Below, piece by piece: positions 19,008 to 27,501 of a stretch of DNA of 64,000 nt (the first letter of the stretch is position 1; the number at the start of each line of letters is the position of its first letter). This stretch comes from Sinorhizobium kostiense (GTDB lineage: Bacteria; Pseudomonadota; Alphaproteobacteria; Rhizobiales; Rhizobiaceae). Both the position numbers and the translations under genes were made by a program. The notes under the pieces were generated by a model. It was not told where the DNA came from, made no database searches, and saw only the letters and a list, made by a program, of their open reading frames with translations. The stretch is taken from positions 434,001 through 498,000 of the forward strand of contig NZ_JAGILA010000002.1 of NCBI RefSeq assembly GCF_017874595.1, written 5' to 3'.

Positions 19008-19376
19008 GTGGCCGTACTGTTCGATTTCCAAGCTCTCATGGACCGTATGACCGCCGCTTACCGCGCTGGCGACGCATCTGCGTGTGCCGCCATGTTCACG
19101 TCGGATGCTCAGCTTTACTCGCCATATGCTCCTCCAGCGCTTGGCCGGCAAGCAATCGAGGCACTTCACCGGGAATGGACCCGTGACGGTGTGCCGGACA
19201 AGGAGCTGAAAGTTCTCCAGGCCGGAAGGTCAAATCAAACCGCTTGGACCCTGAGCAGCTACTCGGAGGACGGGGGAAAGACCCGAGGGACAAGCCTGTG
19301 CGTCTGGCAACGGGAAGCTGACGGGAACTGGCGAATTCACCTGTGCAGTCTGAATAGCGAAGTAGTCTCGCCATGA
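19008..19376 (+). CDS. SnoaL/DUF4440-like protein
   Basis: The 122-residue product reads VAVLFDFQALMDRMTAAYRA, GDASACAAMFTSDAQLYSPY, GRQAIEALHREWT and ends WRIHLCSLNSE. This is the pattern of the NTF2-like SnoaL/DUF4440 superfamily: an N-terminal helix, a DAxLYxP stretch, GxxAI and a C-terminal strand with W.I. The GTG at 19008 is chosen because GGGAG lies 6 bases upstream. Substrate unknown. It starts a probable plus-strand operon with the ankyrin and YHS genes. Confidence 0.7.
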   Translation: MAVLFDFQALMDRMTAAYRAGDASACAAMFTSDAQLYSPYAPPALGRQAIEALHREWTRDGVPDKELKVLQAGRSNQTAWTLSSYSEDGGKTRGTSLCVWQREADGNWRIHLCSLNSEVVSP

Positions 19377-19450
19377 GCCCTTGGGATGCGCCGCCGTCTA
19401 CACAACAAACCGGGTCCATGCTATTTTTTTCCCAACCTCGAGGCACAGCC

Positions 19451-20044
19451 ATGCGTGGGTTGCTGGCATCCGTCGGGCTGATTTTCACGGCGACGATCGC
19501 CGCCGCGGGGAATCCCTTGTTGGATGCCGTGGCGACTGGAGATACGGCCGCCGTCGAGCGGGCTCTCGCCGCGGGTGCCGATGTCGACACCCGGACACGC
19601 GACGGGGCAACTCCTCTCATCAACGCCGCTCTCGCAGACAGGCCTGTGATAGCCGAATTGCTGATCGCCAAGGGGGCCGGCGTCATGGCACGAAATTCCG
19701 GCGGCTTTACACCACTTCACGCCGCCGCCTATTCCGGCAGCCTGCCGATCGCCAAATTGCTGCTCGACCATGGCGCGACGCTCGACGACGTGGCCAACAA
19801 GGCAGGCGCGACGCCGCTGATGGTTGCCGGGGAGGAAAACCACCTCGCGCTCGCCGAGTTCCTGCTCGCCAAGGGTGCCGATGTCGGGCACGCCGAGGTC
19901 CACGGTTATATGCCGATTACGCGGGCGTTCTTGAAAGGCAACACGGAGATCGTCCGGCTGTTCAAACGGCATGGCGCGACCTGCCCTCCGTCCAGTCTCC
20001 TGGGCGATAAAGATCACGCGAAGTGCATGAAAATCCACGATTGA
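19451..20044 (+). CDS. Exported ankyrin-repeat protein
   Basis: The 197-residue protein has a signal peptide (LLASVGLIFTATIAAA, cleavage near AAG-NP). Five ankyrin repeats follow: LLDAVATGDTAAVERALAAG, DGATPLINAALADRPVIAEL, GGFTPLHAAAYSGSLPIAKL, GATPLMVAGEENHLALAEFL, then YMPITRAFLKGNTEIVRLF. It probably acts as a periplasmic binding module. It is followed after 16 bases by the YHS-domain gene, a pairing that suggests a joint role. Decayed copies of its 5' part lie at 15650..15845 and 23428..23530. Confidence 0.82.
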   Translation: MRGLLASVGLIFTATIAAAGNPLLDAVATGDTAAVERALAAGADVDTRTRDGATPLINAALADRPVIAELLIAKGAGVMARNSGGFTPLHAAAYSGSLPIAKLLLDHGATLDDVANKAGATPLMVAGEENHLALAEFLLAKGADVGHAEVHGYMPITRAFLKGNTEIVRLFKRHGATCPPSSLLGDKDHAKCMKIHD

Positions 20045-20060
20045 GCGGGAGGCTAGTGCA

Positions 20061-20558
20061 GTGACCAGAAGCGCTTCCACACGACGGATTCGTGGTTCCG
20101 CGGCGATATTCATTGTGGCGGCGGCTGTCGGCATACCTTTGACAGTCGCCGCCGACGAAGTGAATACGGGCTACTTCGGCGGCGTGGCGATCATGGGGTA
20201 CGATCCCGTCGCCTATTTCACCGAGGGCAAGGCCATGAAAGGCTCGGAGAAATTCTCCTACGAATGGCTGGGAACGCCATGGCATTTCGCGAACGCCAAA
20301 CACCGCGAAATGTTCATCGGCGACCCGCTGAAGTATGCGCCTCAGTACGGCGGCTATTGCGCTGGCGAGGTGACGAACGGGTCAGCCACGGTCAACATCG
20401 ATCCGGAAGCGTTCAAGATCATCGACGGCAGGCTCTACCTGATCTACGACAAAGGATCGGCCGACTGGTTCGCGGCCAATGCGGCGGAAACTGTCCCCCA
20501 AGCCGATGGCAAGTGGCCGAAAGTCGCGGCCGACCTCCAATCCGATCGGTATCACTGA
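20061..20558 (+). CDS. Exported YHS-domain protein
   Basis: The 165-residue protein starts with GTG (GGGAGG upstream) and a signal peptide (AAIFIVAAAVGIPLTVAA). The YHS-type domain spans ~40-100: GGVAIMGYDPVAYFTEGKAM, then YEWLGTPWHFANAKHREMFI, PLKYAPQYGGYCAGEV. This single-domain exported form is common in alphaproteobacteria; YHS domains are often linked to metal handling, but no metal site is proven here. It is the last gene of the operon with the SnoaL-like and ankyrin genes. Confidence 0.85.
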   Translation: MTRSASTRRIRGSAAIFIVAAAVGIPLTVAADEVNTGYFGGVAIMGYDPVAYFTEGKAMKGSEKFSYEWLGTPWHFANAKHREMFIGDPLKYAPQYGGYCAGEVTNGSATVNIDPEAFKIIDGRLYLIYDKGSADWFAANAAETVPQADGKWPKVAADLQSDRYH

Positions 20559-20576
20559 AACGGCCGGCTCTAAATT

Positions 20577-22754
20577 CTATTTGACGGGCGAGAAATAGAA
20601 GACCTTGCTCGAGTTCACGTAAGCATAGCTGGTTTCATCGGCCGACCCTGCGCGTCTGTATACCGGTCCGCAATCGGCGCGACCGAAGAAGATGTCGCGA
20701 CCCTGCTCGCAGAGCGTGTCTCCCCTGACGACAACCGTTTCGACCGTCATCTGCGTGGCAGACCGGAATACCGCCTTGCCGTCGCGACCGATCTGCATGA
20801 GCGCCGGGCTTCCGGAGGGTTCGGTCATGCCCTTGAGCAGCTTGCCCATGACGGCGCTGGCGATCTCGTCTCCGTCCAGGCGGTCGCGCTCGTCGCCCCG
20901 GAAACCAAACGGCCATTCCGGCATGCCGGCGTCGCGCAAGGCGTCAAGGATGGAACGCAGGTCCTGCTCGTTTCGAAAATGAGCAAAGCTGAGACGCCAG
21001 CCCGCCAGGGATTCGCGTCCTTCGAGGAGGCGAACGCCTTCGGCGACAGCCGCGCGGGCGTCGTCAATGCGACCGGCACGAACATAGGCCATGGCGAGAG
21101 GCGTGACGAACAGGCCGTTTCCCGGCGAACCATCGCGCGCGCGCTCGAAACTCTCGGTGGCCCTCGCGTAGTCGCGCTGTAGATAGGAGATCAGGCCAGC
21201 GGTGAACTGGTCGATGGCCGATAGGTTCGGTTCGTAATCAAGCGCCGTCTCGACGGCCGCGGCGGCTTCGGCATGGTTCCCGGAAAACAGTTGAACATAT
21301 GCGACAGCCATATGCGCCTCGTCGTCGGCAGGTCCTAGCGACGCCGCCTGCCGCGCCGAGGCGATCGCCTCCTCGTAGCGGCGGTCCACCACCTGAATGA
21401 CGGCCAGCACCGAGTACGGCGATGACAGATCGGGATCGAGTGTCAGTGCGCGGCTCGCCTTGTCGTAGGCTCTTTTGCGCGCCAGCGCGCTCGGAAGAAC
21501 GTCGTCGAAGGTGCTTCGCCAGACGTAGGCGGTGGCGCGCGCGTCGGCCGCGAACGCCTCTGCGAACCGTGGGTCGAGTGCCTCCGCCTTTTCGAAGAGC
21601 GCCAAGGCCTCCAACAGCTGCGAGGGGCGTCCGGTCCGCGCCGCCTGTTCGGCCCTTAGATAGTAGTCGTATGCCTCGAGGTTCGCTGTCGGCGGTCGGG
21701 AGAGGCGCTCGGTCTCGGATTGCGTCAGCTCCACGCCCAGCGCTTCGGCGATCTGCCGGCTCATCTCGTCCTGGATGGCAAATACATCCGCGGCGCGGCG
21801 GTCAAATCGGTTAGCCCACAGATGGTCGCCATTTGCCGCATCGATCAATTGCGCATTGACGCGGACTTGATCGCCGGTCCGTTGGACGCTGCCCTCCACG
21901 GCATAGCGCGCTCCGAGGTCGCGGGCGACATCGGCCAAGACGACGGGCTTGCGCTTGTAGGCAAACACAGAACTCTTGGCAATGACACGGAGATCGGAGA
22001 CCCGGACGAGATCGTTGATAAGGTTGTCCGTAACGCCGTCGGTGAAATAGTCCTGGGCTGGATCGCCACTCAGATTAGCGAACGGTAACACCGCGATCGA
22101 TGGACGGTTTGGTGCGAGCGGCCGTTGCCACGCGAGGAAGATCGCGGTAATCGCGGCCAGCATAACAGCCAGCGCAGCCAAGATCATGCCTCTCCGGCGT
22201 GGTCTGCGGCGGGCGGCGGCGACCTTGCCCGCCTGGGAGGGGTCGAGCAGAACGCGATATGCGCGAACCGGATCGGCGATGTTCTTTAGCTTTTGCTCGC
22301 CGAGAGCCGAGAAGCCGACGTCGATCTTATGGACTACTTGGTCGAATGCCGTGCCGGATATGCAAATGCCGCCGGGCTCTGCCATTCCCTCCAGTCGCGC
22401 GGCTATGTTGACACCGTCGCCGTAGATGTCGTCGCCTTCGACGATGACGTCGCCGAGGTTGATGCCGATACGGAACTGAATTCGCTTTGTGTCGGAGAGG
22501 CCGTCATCGCGGCTGGCCATTTTTCGCTGGATCGCCGCGGCACACTGGACGGCGTCCACAACGCTCGCGAACTCGACCAGCGCGCCATCGCCCATAAGCT
22601 TGATGATGCGACCGTGGAACCTGTCGATGGCCGGGTCGACCAATTCCCGGCGGCAGGCCTTCAACCGCTCCAGGGTGCCGACCTCATCCTCTCCCATGAG
22701 GCGGCCATAGCCGACCACATCGGCAGAAAGGATTGCGGTGAGCCGCCTCTCCAT
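20577..22754 (-). CDS. Class III adenylate/guanylate cyclase with TM helix, TolB-like and TPR domains
   Basis: The 725-residue protein: cyclase domain ~1-165 with metal-binding Asp in LSADVVGYG and GDG in IIKLMGDGALVEF, the Lys and Asp expected for ATP, and N-x3-R in GDGVNIAARLE. A basic stretch (RRRPRRRG) and one membrane helix (MILAALAVMLAAITAIFLAW, ~190) follow, then the TolB/FlgO-like part (PSIAVLPFANLSGDPAQDYF, LGARYAVEGSVQRTGDQVRV) and TPRs (~360-580). A C-terminal extension of ~120 residues with two cysteines is not found in the other cyclases here. ATG at 22754 is preferred over the GTG four codons upstream. The product would make cAMP or cGMP at the membrane. Confidence 0.88.
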   Translation of the reverse strand: MERRLTAILSADVVGYGRLMGEDEVGTLERLKACRRELVDPAIDRFHGRIIKLMGDGALVEFASVVDAVQCAAAIQRKMASRDDGLSDTKRIQFRIGINLGDVIVEGDDIYGDGVNIAARLEGMAEPGGICISGTAFDQVVHKIDVGFSALGEQKLKNIADPVRAYRVLLDPSQAGKVAAARRRPRRRGMILAALAVMLAAITAIFLAWQRPLAPNRPSIAVLPFANLSGDPAQDYFTDGVTDNLINDLVRVSDLRVIAKSSVFAYKRKPVVLADVARDLGARYAVEGSVQRTGDQVRVNAQLIDAANGDHLWANRFDRRAADVFAIQDEMSRQIAEALGVELTQSETERLSRPPTANLEAYDYYLRAEQAARTGRPSQLLEALALFEKAEALDPRFAEAFAADARATAYVWRSTFDDVLPSALARKRAYDKASRALTLDPDLSSPYSVLAVIQVVDRRYEEAIASARQAASLGPADDEAHMAVAYVQLFSGNHAEAAAAVETALDYEPNLSAIDQFTAGLISYLQRDYARATESFERARDGSPGNGLFVTPLAMAYVRAGRIDDARAAVAEGVRLLEGRESLAGWRLSFAHFRNEQDLRSILDALRDAGMPEWPFGFRGDERDRLDGDEIASAVMGKLLKGMTEPSGSPALMQIGRDGKAVFRSATQMTVETVVVRGDTLCEQGRDIFFGRADCGPVYRRAGSADETSYAYVNSSKVFYFSPVK

Positions 22755-22891
22755 TTCTCTGCCCACCCTTCCGATGGCGAGCCTTATCCTAGCACTTCAA
22801 GGGCCGCTCAGGCACCGGAACCGATGGCGAATGACCGCGTGCCAGGTCGGAGTCCCAACTGCCGCCGCGGAAGACCTCGAGAGGACCAATT

Positions 22892-23239
22892 ATGAAAGTC
22901 GCGATCCCTGCGCTCGCGCCGTATTGGCGTGCTTTTTTACTCATTGCGCGCTTTCGGGCCGATGACGGCAGCCGGTGTCCGCAGAAGGCAAATTTCGTCG
23001 TCGAGCGGGTGGTTGGGAAAAAGGTGAAGAAACTGCCCCCGGGAACGTTGGCGGCTGGAAATTTCCCGACACTCACGCAGGCCCAAGGCGCTGCAGGCCC
23101 GACCTCGCTCGTAGCGGGGACGGAAGGCCAAGGTGTGGCTGTTCACGCTTGGTCCGAAGGATGGCTCTACGCCGGCAGAAACAAGATAGTCGAGATCGGC
23201 CCCCCTGAGTGGACTGATGTGGATCGCCTATTTTGCTGA
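22892..23239 (+). CDS. Hypothetical protein, 115 residues, divergent from the cyclase
   Basis: GAGAGGA precedes the ATG. The C-terminal half (FPTLTQAQGAAGPTSLVAGT, EGQGVAVHAWSEGWLYAG) looks like a real small beta protein. The N-terminal 40 residues are less convincing, because a better signal-peptide-like frame (LACFFTHCALSG) overlaps and ends in a stop, so a frameshift near the start is possible. Confidence 0.4.
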   Translation: MKVAIPALAPYWRAFLLIARFRADDGSRCPQKANFVVERVVGKKVKKLPPGTLAAGNFPTLTQAQGAAGPTSLVAGTEGQGVAVHAWSEGWLYAGRNKIVEIGPPEWTDVDRLFC

Positions 23240-23301
23240 TCCTAGAAGGGGGTTGTGTTAATTTAGCAACCCGCCAAATAGCGGGCCGATTGGGGGAAGC
23301 C

Positions 23302-23530
23302 ATGGATCGTAAGCTTGCCGCTATTCTCGCCGCTGATGTTGTTGGCTACTCCACACTCATGGAGCAGGACGAACAGGGCACTTTCGAGCGCCTGCGAGCC
23401 GGGCGCAAGGAATTGTTCGAACCCGAAAGGTGCCGATGTCAATAGCCGGACACGCGACGAGGCAACTCTCGTCATCAACGCTGCTCTCTCAAACAATCAC
23501 GTGATAGCCGAATTGCTGATCGGCAAATAC
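23302..23530 (+). pseudogene. Chimera: cyclase N-terminus joined to an ankyrin fragment
   Basis: Bases 23302-23428 encode MDRKLAAILAADVVGYSTLM, EQDEQGTFERLRAGRKELFE, the first 42 residues of a cyclase of this family. At about 23428 the sequence changes in another frame to GADVNSRTRDEATLVINAAL and VIAELLIGK, part of the ankyrin protein at 19451. It ends at the 3' end of the propeller gene copy C. With 15 kb this is the second cyclase/ankyrin junction in the window. Confidence 0.75.
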
Positions 23531-23553
23531 ACTGCTGGACGTCTTACATGGCA

Positions 23554-25163
23554 TTATGCCACCCACCATCCCTGTGTCAGCCCATCCGCAACGAAAGTGT
23601 CGGTCTGTCCATTCGTGTCACCCGCCACCAAATTGCTGGCATCGGAGATGAATGCGATGTAGCGGCCATCAGCCGAGATCGCGGGAAAAGAGCTTCTGTC
23701 GTTCGCCTGGCCACCGGCCGAGTCGACGTTGACGCGCGTGGTCGTGGCGAGTTGGCGATCGTACACGGAAAATGTCTCCGAAGCCATTTGTGTCGCCGGC
23801 GACAAGGTTGCTAGCGCTCGAGACGAATGCGACGTAGCGCCCGTCGGCGGAGATCGAGGCCTGAAAGCTACCGCCGTTCGAATCGCTGCCGGCCGCGTGG
23901 ATGCTGACTCGGGTCGTCGTGCCGAGCTCGAGATCGCGCACGAAAACATCCGAGCTGCCATTCGTGTCGCCCGCGACAAGGTTCGTGGCATCGGATGAGA
24001 AGACGACATCGCCCATCACCCGAAATCTCGGGGAAGTCGAAGAAGCCGCTCCCGCCGTTCGCTTCGCCCCCGGCCGAGTCGACGCTGATGCGGGTGGTGG
24101 TGCCGAGCTGGAGGTCGCGCACGAAAACGTCATCCTGTCCATTTGTGTCGCTTGCGACAAGGTTGTCCGCCGATGAGACGAACGCGACGTAGCGCCCGTC
24201 GGCCGAGATCGAGGAGCCACTGCTTCTGTGGTTTGCCTCGCTGCCGGCCGAGTCGACGCTGACCCGCGTCGTCGTGCCGAGCTGGAGATCGCGCACGAAA
24301 ACGTCCGAGACTCCATTCGTGTCGCCCGCCACCAGGTTGCTGCCAGACTCGAACGCGACGTAGCGCCCGTTGGCGGAGATCGAGGGAAAAACGCTGCCGT
24401 TGAACCCCACGTTCCCAGACGAGTCGGTGCTAACGAGCGTGGTCGTGCCGAGCTGGAGATCACGCATGTAAATGTCCAGGGCCTGATTTCCGTCTCTCGG
24501 GTCGAGGTTGCCAGCAGAAGAGAACGCAACGTAACGCCCGTCGGCGGAGATCGCGGGCATAATGCTAAAGTTATTCGCTTGGCCACCAGCCGAATCCACA
24601 CTGGCGCGCGTCGTCGTGCCGAGCTGGCAATCGAACACGAAGACGTCTGGCCATCCATTGGTGTCGCCCGCAACCAGGGGAGCAAAGGAAGAGAACGCGA
24701 TGTAGCGCCCGTCGCCCGAAATTGCGGGAGCAAAGGAACGGTCTTCGATCAACGGCCCCGAACCGGGGACGCCGACGACGCCGACACGTTGGATTGCAAA
24801 ATCATGAATTGTGCTTGTCGCGGTACCGGTGGCGATAGTTCCTCCTACCGGGTTCGAGAGGGCGACTGTGAAGGTCTCATCCGGCTCTGCCAGCATGTCG
24901 CCGGCTACCGGGATGCTGATGGTTATCGAAGTCTCACCGTTCCGGAAAAAGATGGTGCCGCTCGGGAAAGCGCCCCCGATGAAGTCATCCGCTTGCGCAC
25001 CCGTGACAGCGTAGTTCACCCGTGCTGCCCCGCTGCCCGACGTTCGAGTGACGGTGAAGGTATACATCGTCGTACCCGTGTCGCCCTCAGGCAGCACAGC
25101 ATCCAGTGCGCTAATTGAAAAGCTCGGGGGTGGCGGCTTGGGCGGTTTGGGCGGCTTGGGCAT
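23554..25163 (-). pseudogene. Calx-beta plus seven-blade propeller protein, copy C, two frameshifts
   Basis: The start at 25163 (MPKPPKPPKPP) is chosen because GGAGGG lies 7 bases upstream; an ATG two codons earlier is too close. A proline-rich linker leads to a Calx-beta domain (EGDTGTTMYTFTVTRTSGSG to IATGTATSTIHD) and seven propeller repeats ending GWWVA. Near 24012 two bases are missing (GACATCGCCC where other repeats have GACGTAGCGCCC), and near 23770 there is one extra base (CACGGAAAATG). The reading frame therefore changes twice and is not restored. Its 5' flank is shared with copy B and leads to the intact DsrE gene. Confidence 0.8.
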
Positions 25164-25339
25164 TGACATTCCCTCCGTACCGAAAGGCTGCCATGAAGCC
25201 ATGCCTCGGTATGGCGCACAATTCCCCATTGGCATTAAGCCGGACTCATTGCACCGCCGAACAATCCCCTTTTTGCCTGGCTGCTCGGACTGTGTTGCCG
25301 CGGCCTAAGGTGCTAATCTGTCACTCCACGGAGGCGATC

Positions 25340-25705
25340 ATGGCCAAGATACTCGTTCATGTGACCGTAGGCCCGAACGATCCGAATAGGGCTGCTCTTG
25401 CATTCTTTGTCGCGAGAGCCGTCATCGAAGAGGGCCATCAACTCGTGCTGTTTGTCGCCGGAGATGGCGTGCATCTCCTCACTTCAGCCAGTGCAGCAAG
25501 CGTGGAAGGGCTCGGCACCGGAAAGCTTTCCGACCACTTCGAGGCAATCAATGCCTCGGCGACAGCCGAGATTTACTTCTCGGGAATGTCTGCGAAGGCC
25601 CGCAACATTGCGCCCGATGAGATCGTTTTGCGGAGTGCTACTCCGGGGATGCCCAACAAGTTGGTGCAACTCATTGCCGAAAGCGACAAGGTCATTAGCT
25701 ATTAG
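25340..25705 (+). CDS. DsrE/DsrF-like family protein
   Basis: The 121-residue product reads MAKILVHVTVGPNDPNRAAL, FFVARAVIEEGHQLVLFVAG, DGVHLLTSASAASVEGLGTG, and ends with APDEIVLRSATPGMPNKLVQ. The order strand, helix with A..A.AA, strand with LVLFVAGDGV, and the late helix is that of DsrE-like proteins. It has no cysteine, so it is unlikely to carry sulfur like DsrE of the relay system. GGAGG lies 7 bases before the ATG. It is divergent from propeller copy C. A copy of its first codons is at 14934. Confidence 0.75.
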   Translation: MAKILVHVTVGPNDPNRAALAFFVARAVIEEGHQLVLFVAGDGVHLLTSASAASVEGLGTGKLSDHFEAINASATAEIYFSGMSAKARNIAPDEIVLRSATPGMPNKLVQLIAESDKVISY

Positions 25706-25955
25706 GCGACGCTTGGCCTCGTCTGCGGCATGGCCGCTGGGCAGCTCAACACGGGCGGCGGCTCGCGCTTCAGTGCCCTTTGGCGTCATCACCTGCCGGC
25801 GTCGTATCTTAACCGAGATGGTTGGGCGCTACCCCGATTTTGACCCCCGACGCATTGCAGAGCAGTGAAACACGCGAAGTGGGTCCTAAGTGGGCACATT
25901 GACCGCTGGAAATACATTTGCCAGGCTCCACACTCAAAGCTGGAGCACTCTCATC

Positions 25956-26531
25956 ATGAAGCTGAAATCAATTCGCATGGCCGTGGTGTTCTTGGCCATG
26001 CCCTTGTCTGCCCTGATCGCGGCCGAAAGCAGGCATCCGCATATGGTGATGGGCGGGTCGACCAATCCGCCCATCGGCTACTTCGAATTCTGCAAGAAGA
26101 ACCCTGCCGAGTGCGAGCCGCGGGGAACGGTGGCGAAACCCATACGCCTTTCTCACATGCAGTGGAGCGAAGTCCGGCTGATCAATGCCGAGATCAATCA
26201 AGCCTTACCGCACACCACCGACCAGGAACTCTACGGGCGCGAGGAAGTCTGGGCCTTTCCCGACAAAGCGGGAGACACAGAAGACTTCGCCCTCCTCAAG
26301 CAACGCCGATTGAGCGAGTACGGCATCCCCCTCGCCTCACTGCTTCTGACGGTCGCTCTCAAGCCCAACGGCGACGGTCACGCGCTTCTGACCCTCGTCA
26401 CCAGCGAGGGCGACTTCATTCTCGACGACGAAACGGACGACATCGTTCCGTGGCACGAAGCCCCTTACCGCTTCCTGAAGCGTCAGGACCCGTTACGTAT
26501 TCCTTGGGTAAAAATTATAGACGCCGACTGA
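25956..26531 (+). CDS. Transglutaminase-like (BTLCP-type) protein with catalytic Cys replaced by Thr
   Basis: The 191-residue protein has a signal peptide (MAVVFLAMPLSALIAA). The body matches bacterial transglutaminase-like cysteine proteinases (COG3672): FCKKNPAECEPRG, INAEINQALPHTTDQELYGR, EEVWAFPDKAGDTEDFALLK, GDGHALLTLVTSEGDFILDD. Family members have GDCED at the active site; here it is GDTED (codon ACA), so the nucleophile is gone, while His in GHALL and the following Asp are kept. It may be a non-enzymatic pseudoenzyme or a decaying gene. It is monocistronic. Confidence 0.8.
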   Translation: MKLKSIRMAVVFLAMPLSALIAAESRHPHMVMGGSTNPPIGYFEFCKKNPAECEPRGTVAKPIRLSHMQWSEVRLINAEINQALPHTTDQELYGREEVWAFPDKAGDTEDFALLKQRRLSEYGIPLASLLLTVALKPNGDGHALLTLVTSEGDFILDDETDDIVPWHEAPYRFLKRQDPLRIPWVKIIDAD

Positions 26532-26726
26532 CACATATATCGGAGCCACTTCTGGTGATCTACAGGCGTCTAAAACTCACAGGCCCTTGCCCTCCAGTGG
26601 ATCGTGGCTACCGAAACGTGGCCGATATCTGCAATATAGATTTGGTTCGTGACAATGGCTGGTGCCCAGTAGCTTTTGGATAAACGCCATGGTCGAAATG
26701 CGAGCGCAAGCCGCGATTACCCATTG

Positions 26727-26770
26727 CGGCGAGCAGCACTTTCGGTTGATTAGCAGCGTTTAGCTATTCT
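26727..26770 (+). promoter_or_regulatory. Promoter-region block shared with 9165..9213
   Basis: GCGGCGAGC, CACTTTCGGTTGATT, GCGTTTA and CTATTCT match the region before the 9412 LuxR gene. It ends 17 bases before the ATG at 26788. Confidence 0.5.
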
Positions 26771-26787
26771 CAACAGAACACAAAATA

Positions 26788-27501
26788 ATGGCCCGAGAGA
26801 CTCCCTTTACCGTCGTCATTAGGCGGATGATCGATGCCTGGATACAGACAACGCCGGAGCATCCAGCCGCCCCTGAAGACGTCTTTCGTGACGTGCTTGA
26901 CCTCCTGTCGATCAAAATGCGGCTGACGCTCATTAGCATCGAAGGCGACGATCCGTGGCGGTGGCGCATGCAGACGATCCGTCACTCCGGGTTTGCTTCC
27001 AGGGTCCTCAACATCAACAAGATTTTTTCCGACTGCAGGCTCGGCGAGTTCAGAGATCGGCAATACATGCAAGAAGCCGTTATTCCCAGGCTGCAAGATG
27101 TCTTGGAACGCCAACAGCCTGTGACCGAGCTAGTGAAAACTAGGCTAATGGGCGTCAACCTGGGATACGATCGCATTCTCCTGCCTCAGAAAAACGCGGA
27201 AAAGCCCGAGTGGGTAATCTCCTCGTCGTACGCTCAATTCCTTTTAAGTCCCCCGGAACGCCGCGAGAAAATGGATGTGGCTGACGAGGCGATCATCCAG
27301 CTCATGATCGAAGGAGCAACCGCGAAGGAGGTCGCTACTACACTCGGCGTTTCGCACCGGACGGTAGAGCACCGTATCGAAAAGATGAAAAACCGTTACG
27401 GTGCGCGAAACGCGGTTCACTTGGTTTCCATGTTAATTGCCACGCACCTAGATCGGTCTTCTCCGGATAGCGGCCCCGCTATGGCGAAAACCGACGACTA
27501 G
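26788..27501 (+). CDS. LuxR-family regulator of a different subtype
   Basis: The 237-residue protein has a ~170-residue N-terminal part (RMIDAWIQTTPEHPAAPEDV, MRLTLISIEGDDPWRWRMQT) without a named motif and a C-terminal LuxR/GerE HTH at ~175-220: DEAIIQLMIEGATAKEVATT, LGVSHRTVEHRIEKMKNRYG. The HTH differs from that of the 9412 group, yet the promoter is shared with it. It is convergent with the flagellin gene; the two stop codons overlap in CTAG (27498..27501). It may act on flagellin, but that is only positional inference. Confidence 0.82.
   Translation: MARETPFTVVIRRMIDAWIQTTPEHPAAPEDVFRDVLDLLSIKMRLTLISIEGDDPWRWRMQTIRHSGFASRVLNINKIFSDCRLGEFRDRQYMQEAVIPRLQDVLERQQPVTELVKTRLMGVNLGYDRILLPQKNAEKPEWVISSSYAQFLLSPPERREKMDVADEAIIQLMIEGATAKEVATTLGVSHRTVEHRIEKMKNRYGARNAVHLVSMLIATHLDRSSPDSGPAMAKTDD

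Noticed and set aside
26560..26670. Possible LuxR HTH remnant (GYRNVADICNID)
   Set aside because: Only about eight residues recall VADICNVTYET of the 9412 protein; too short to support.
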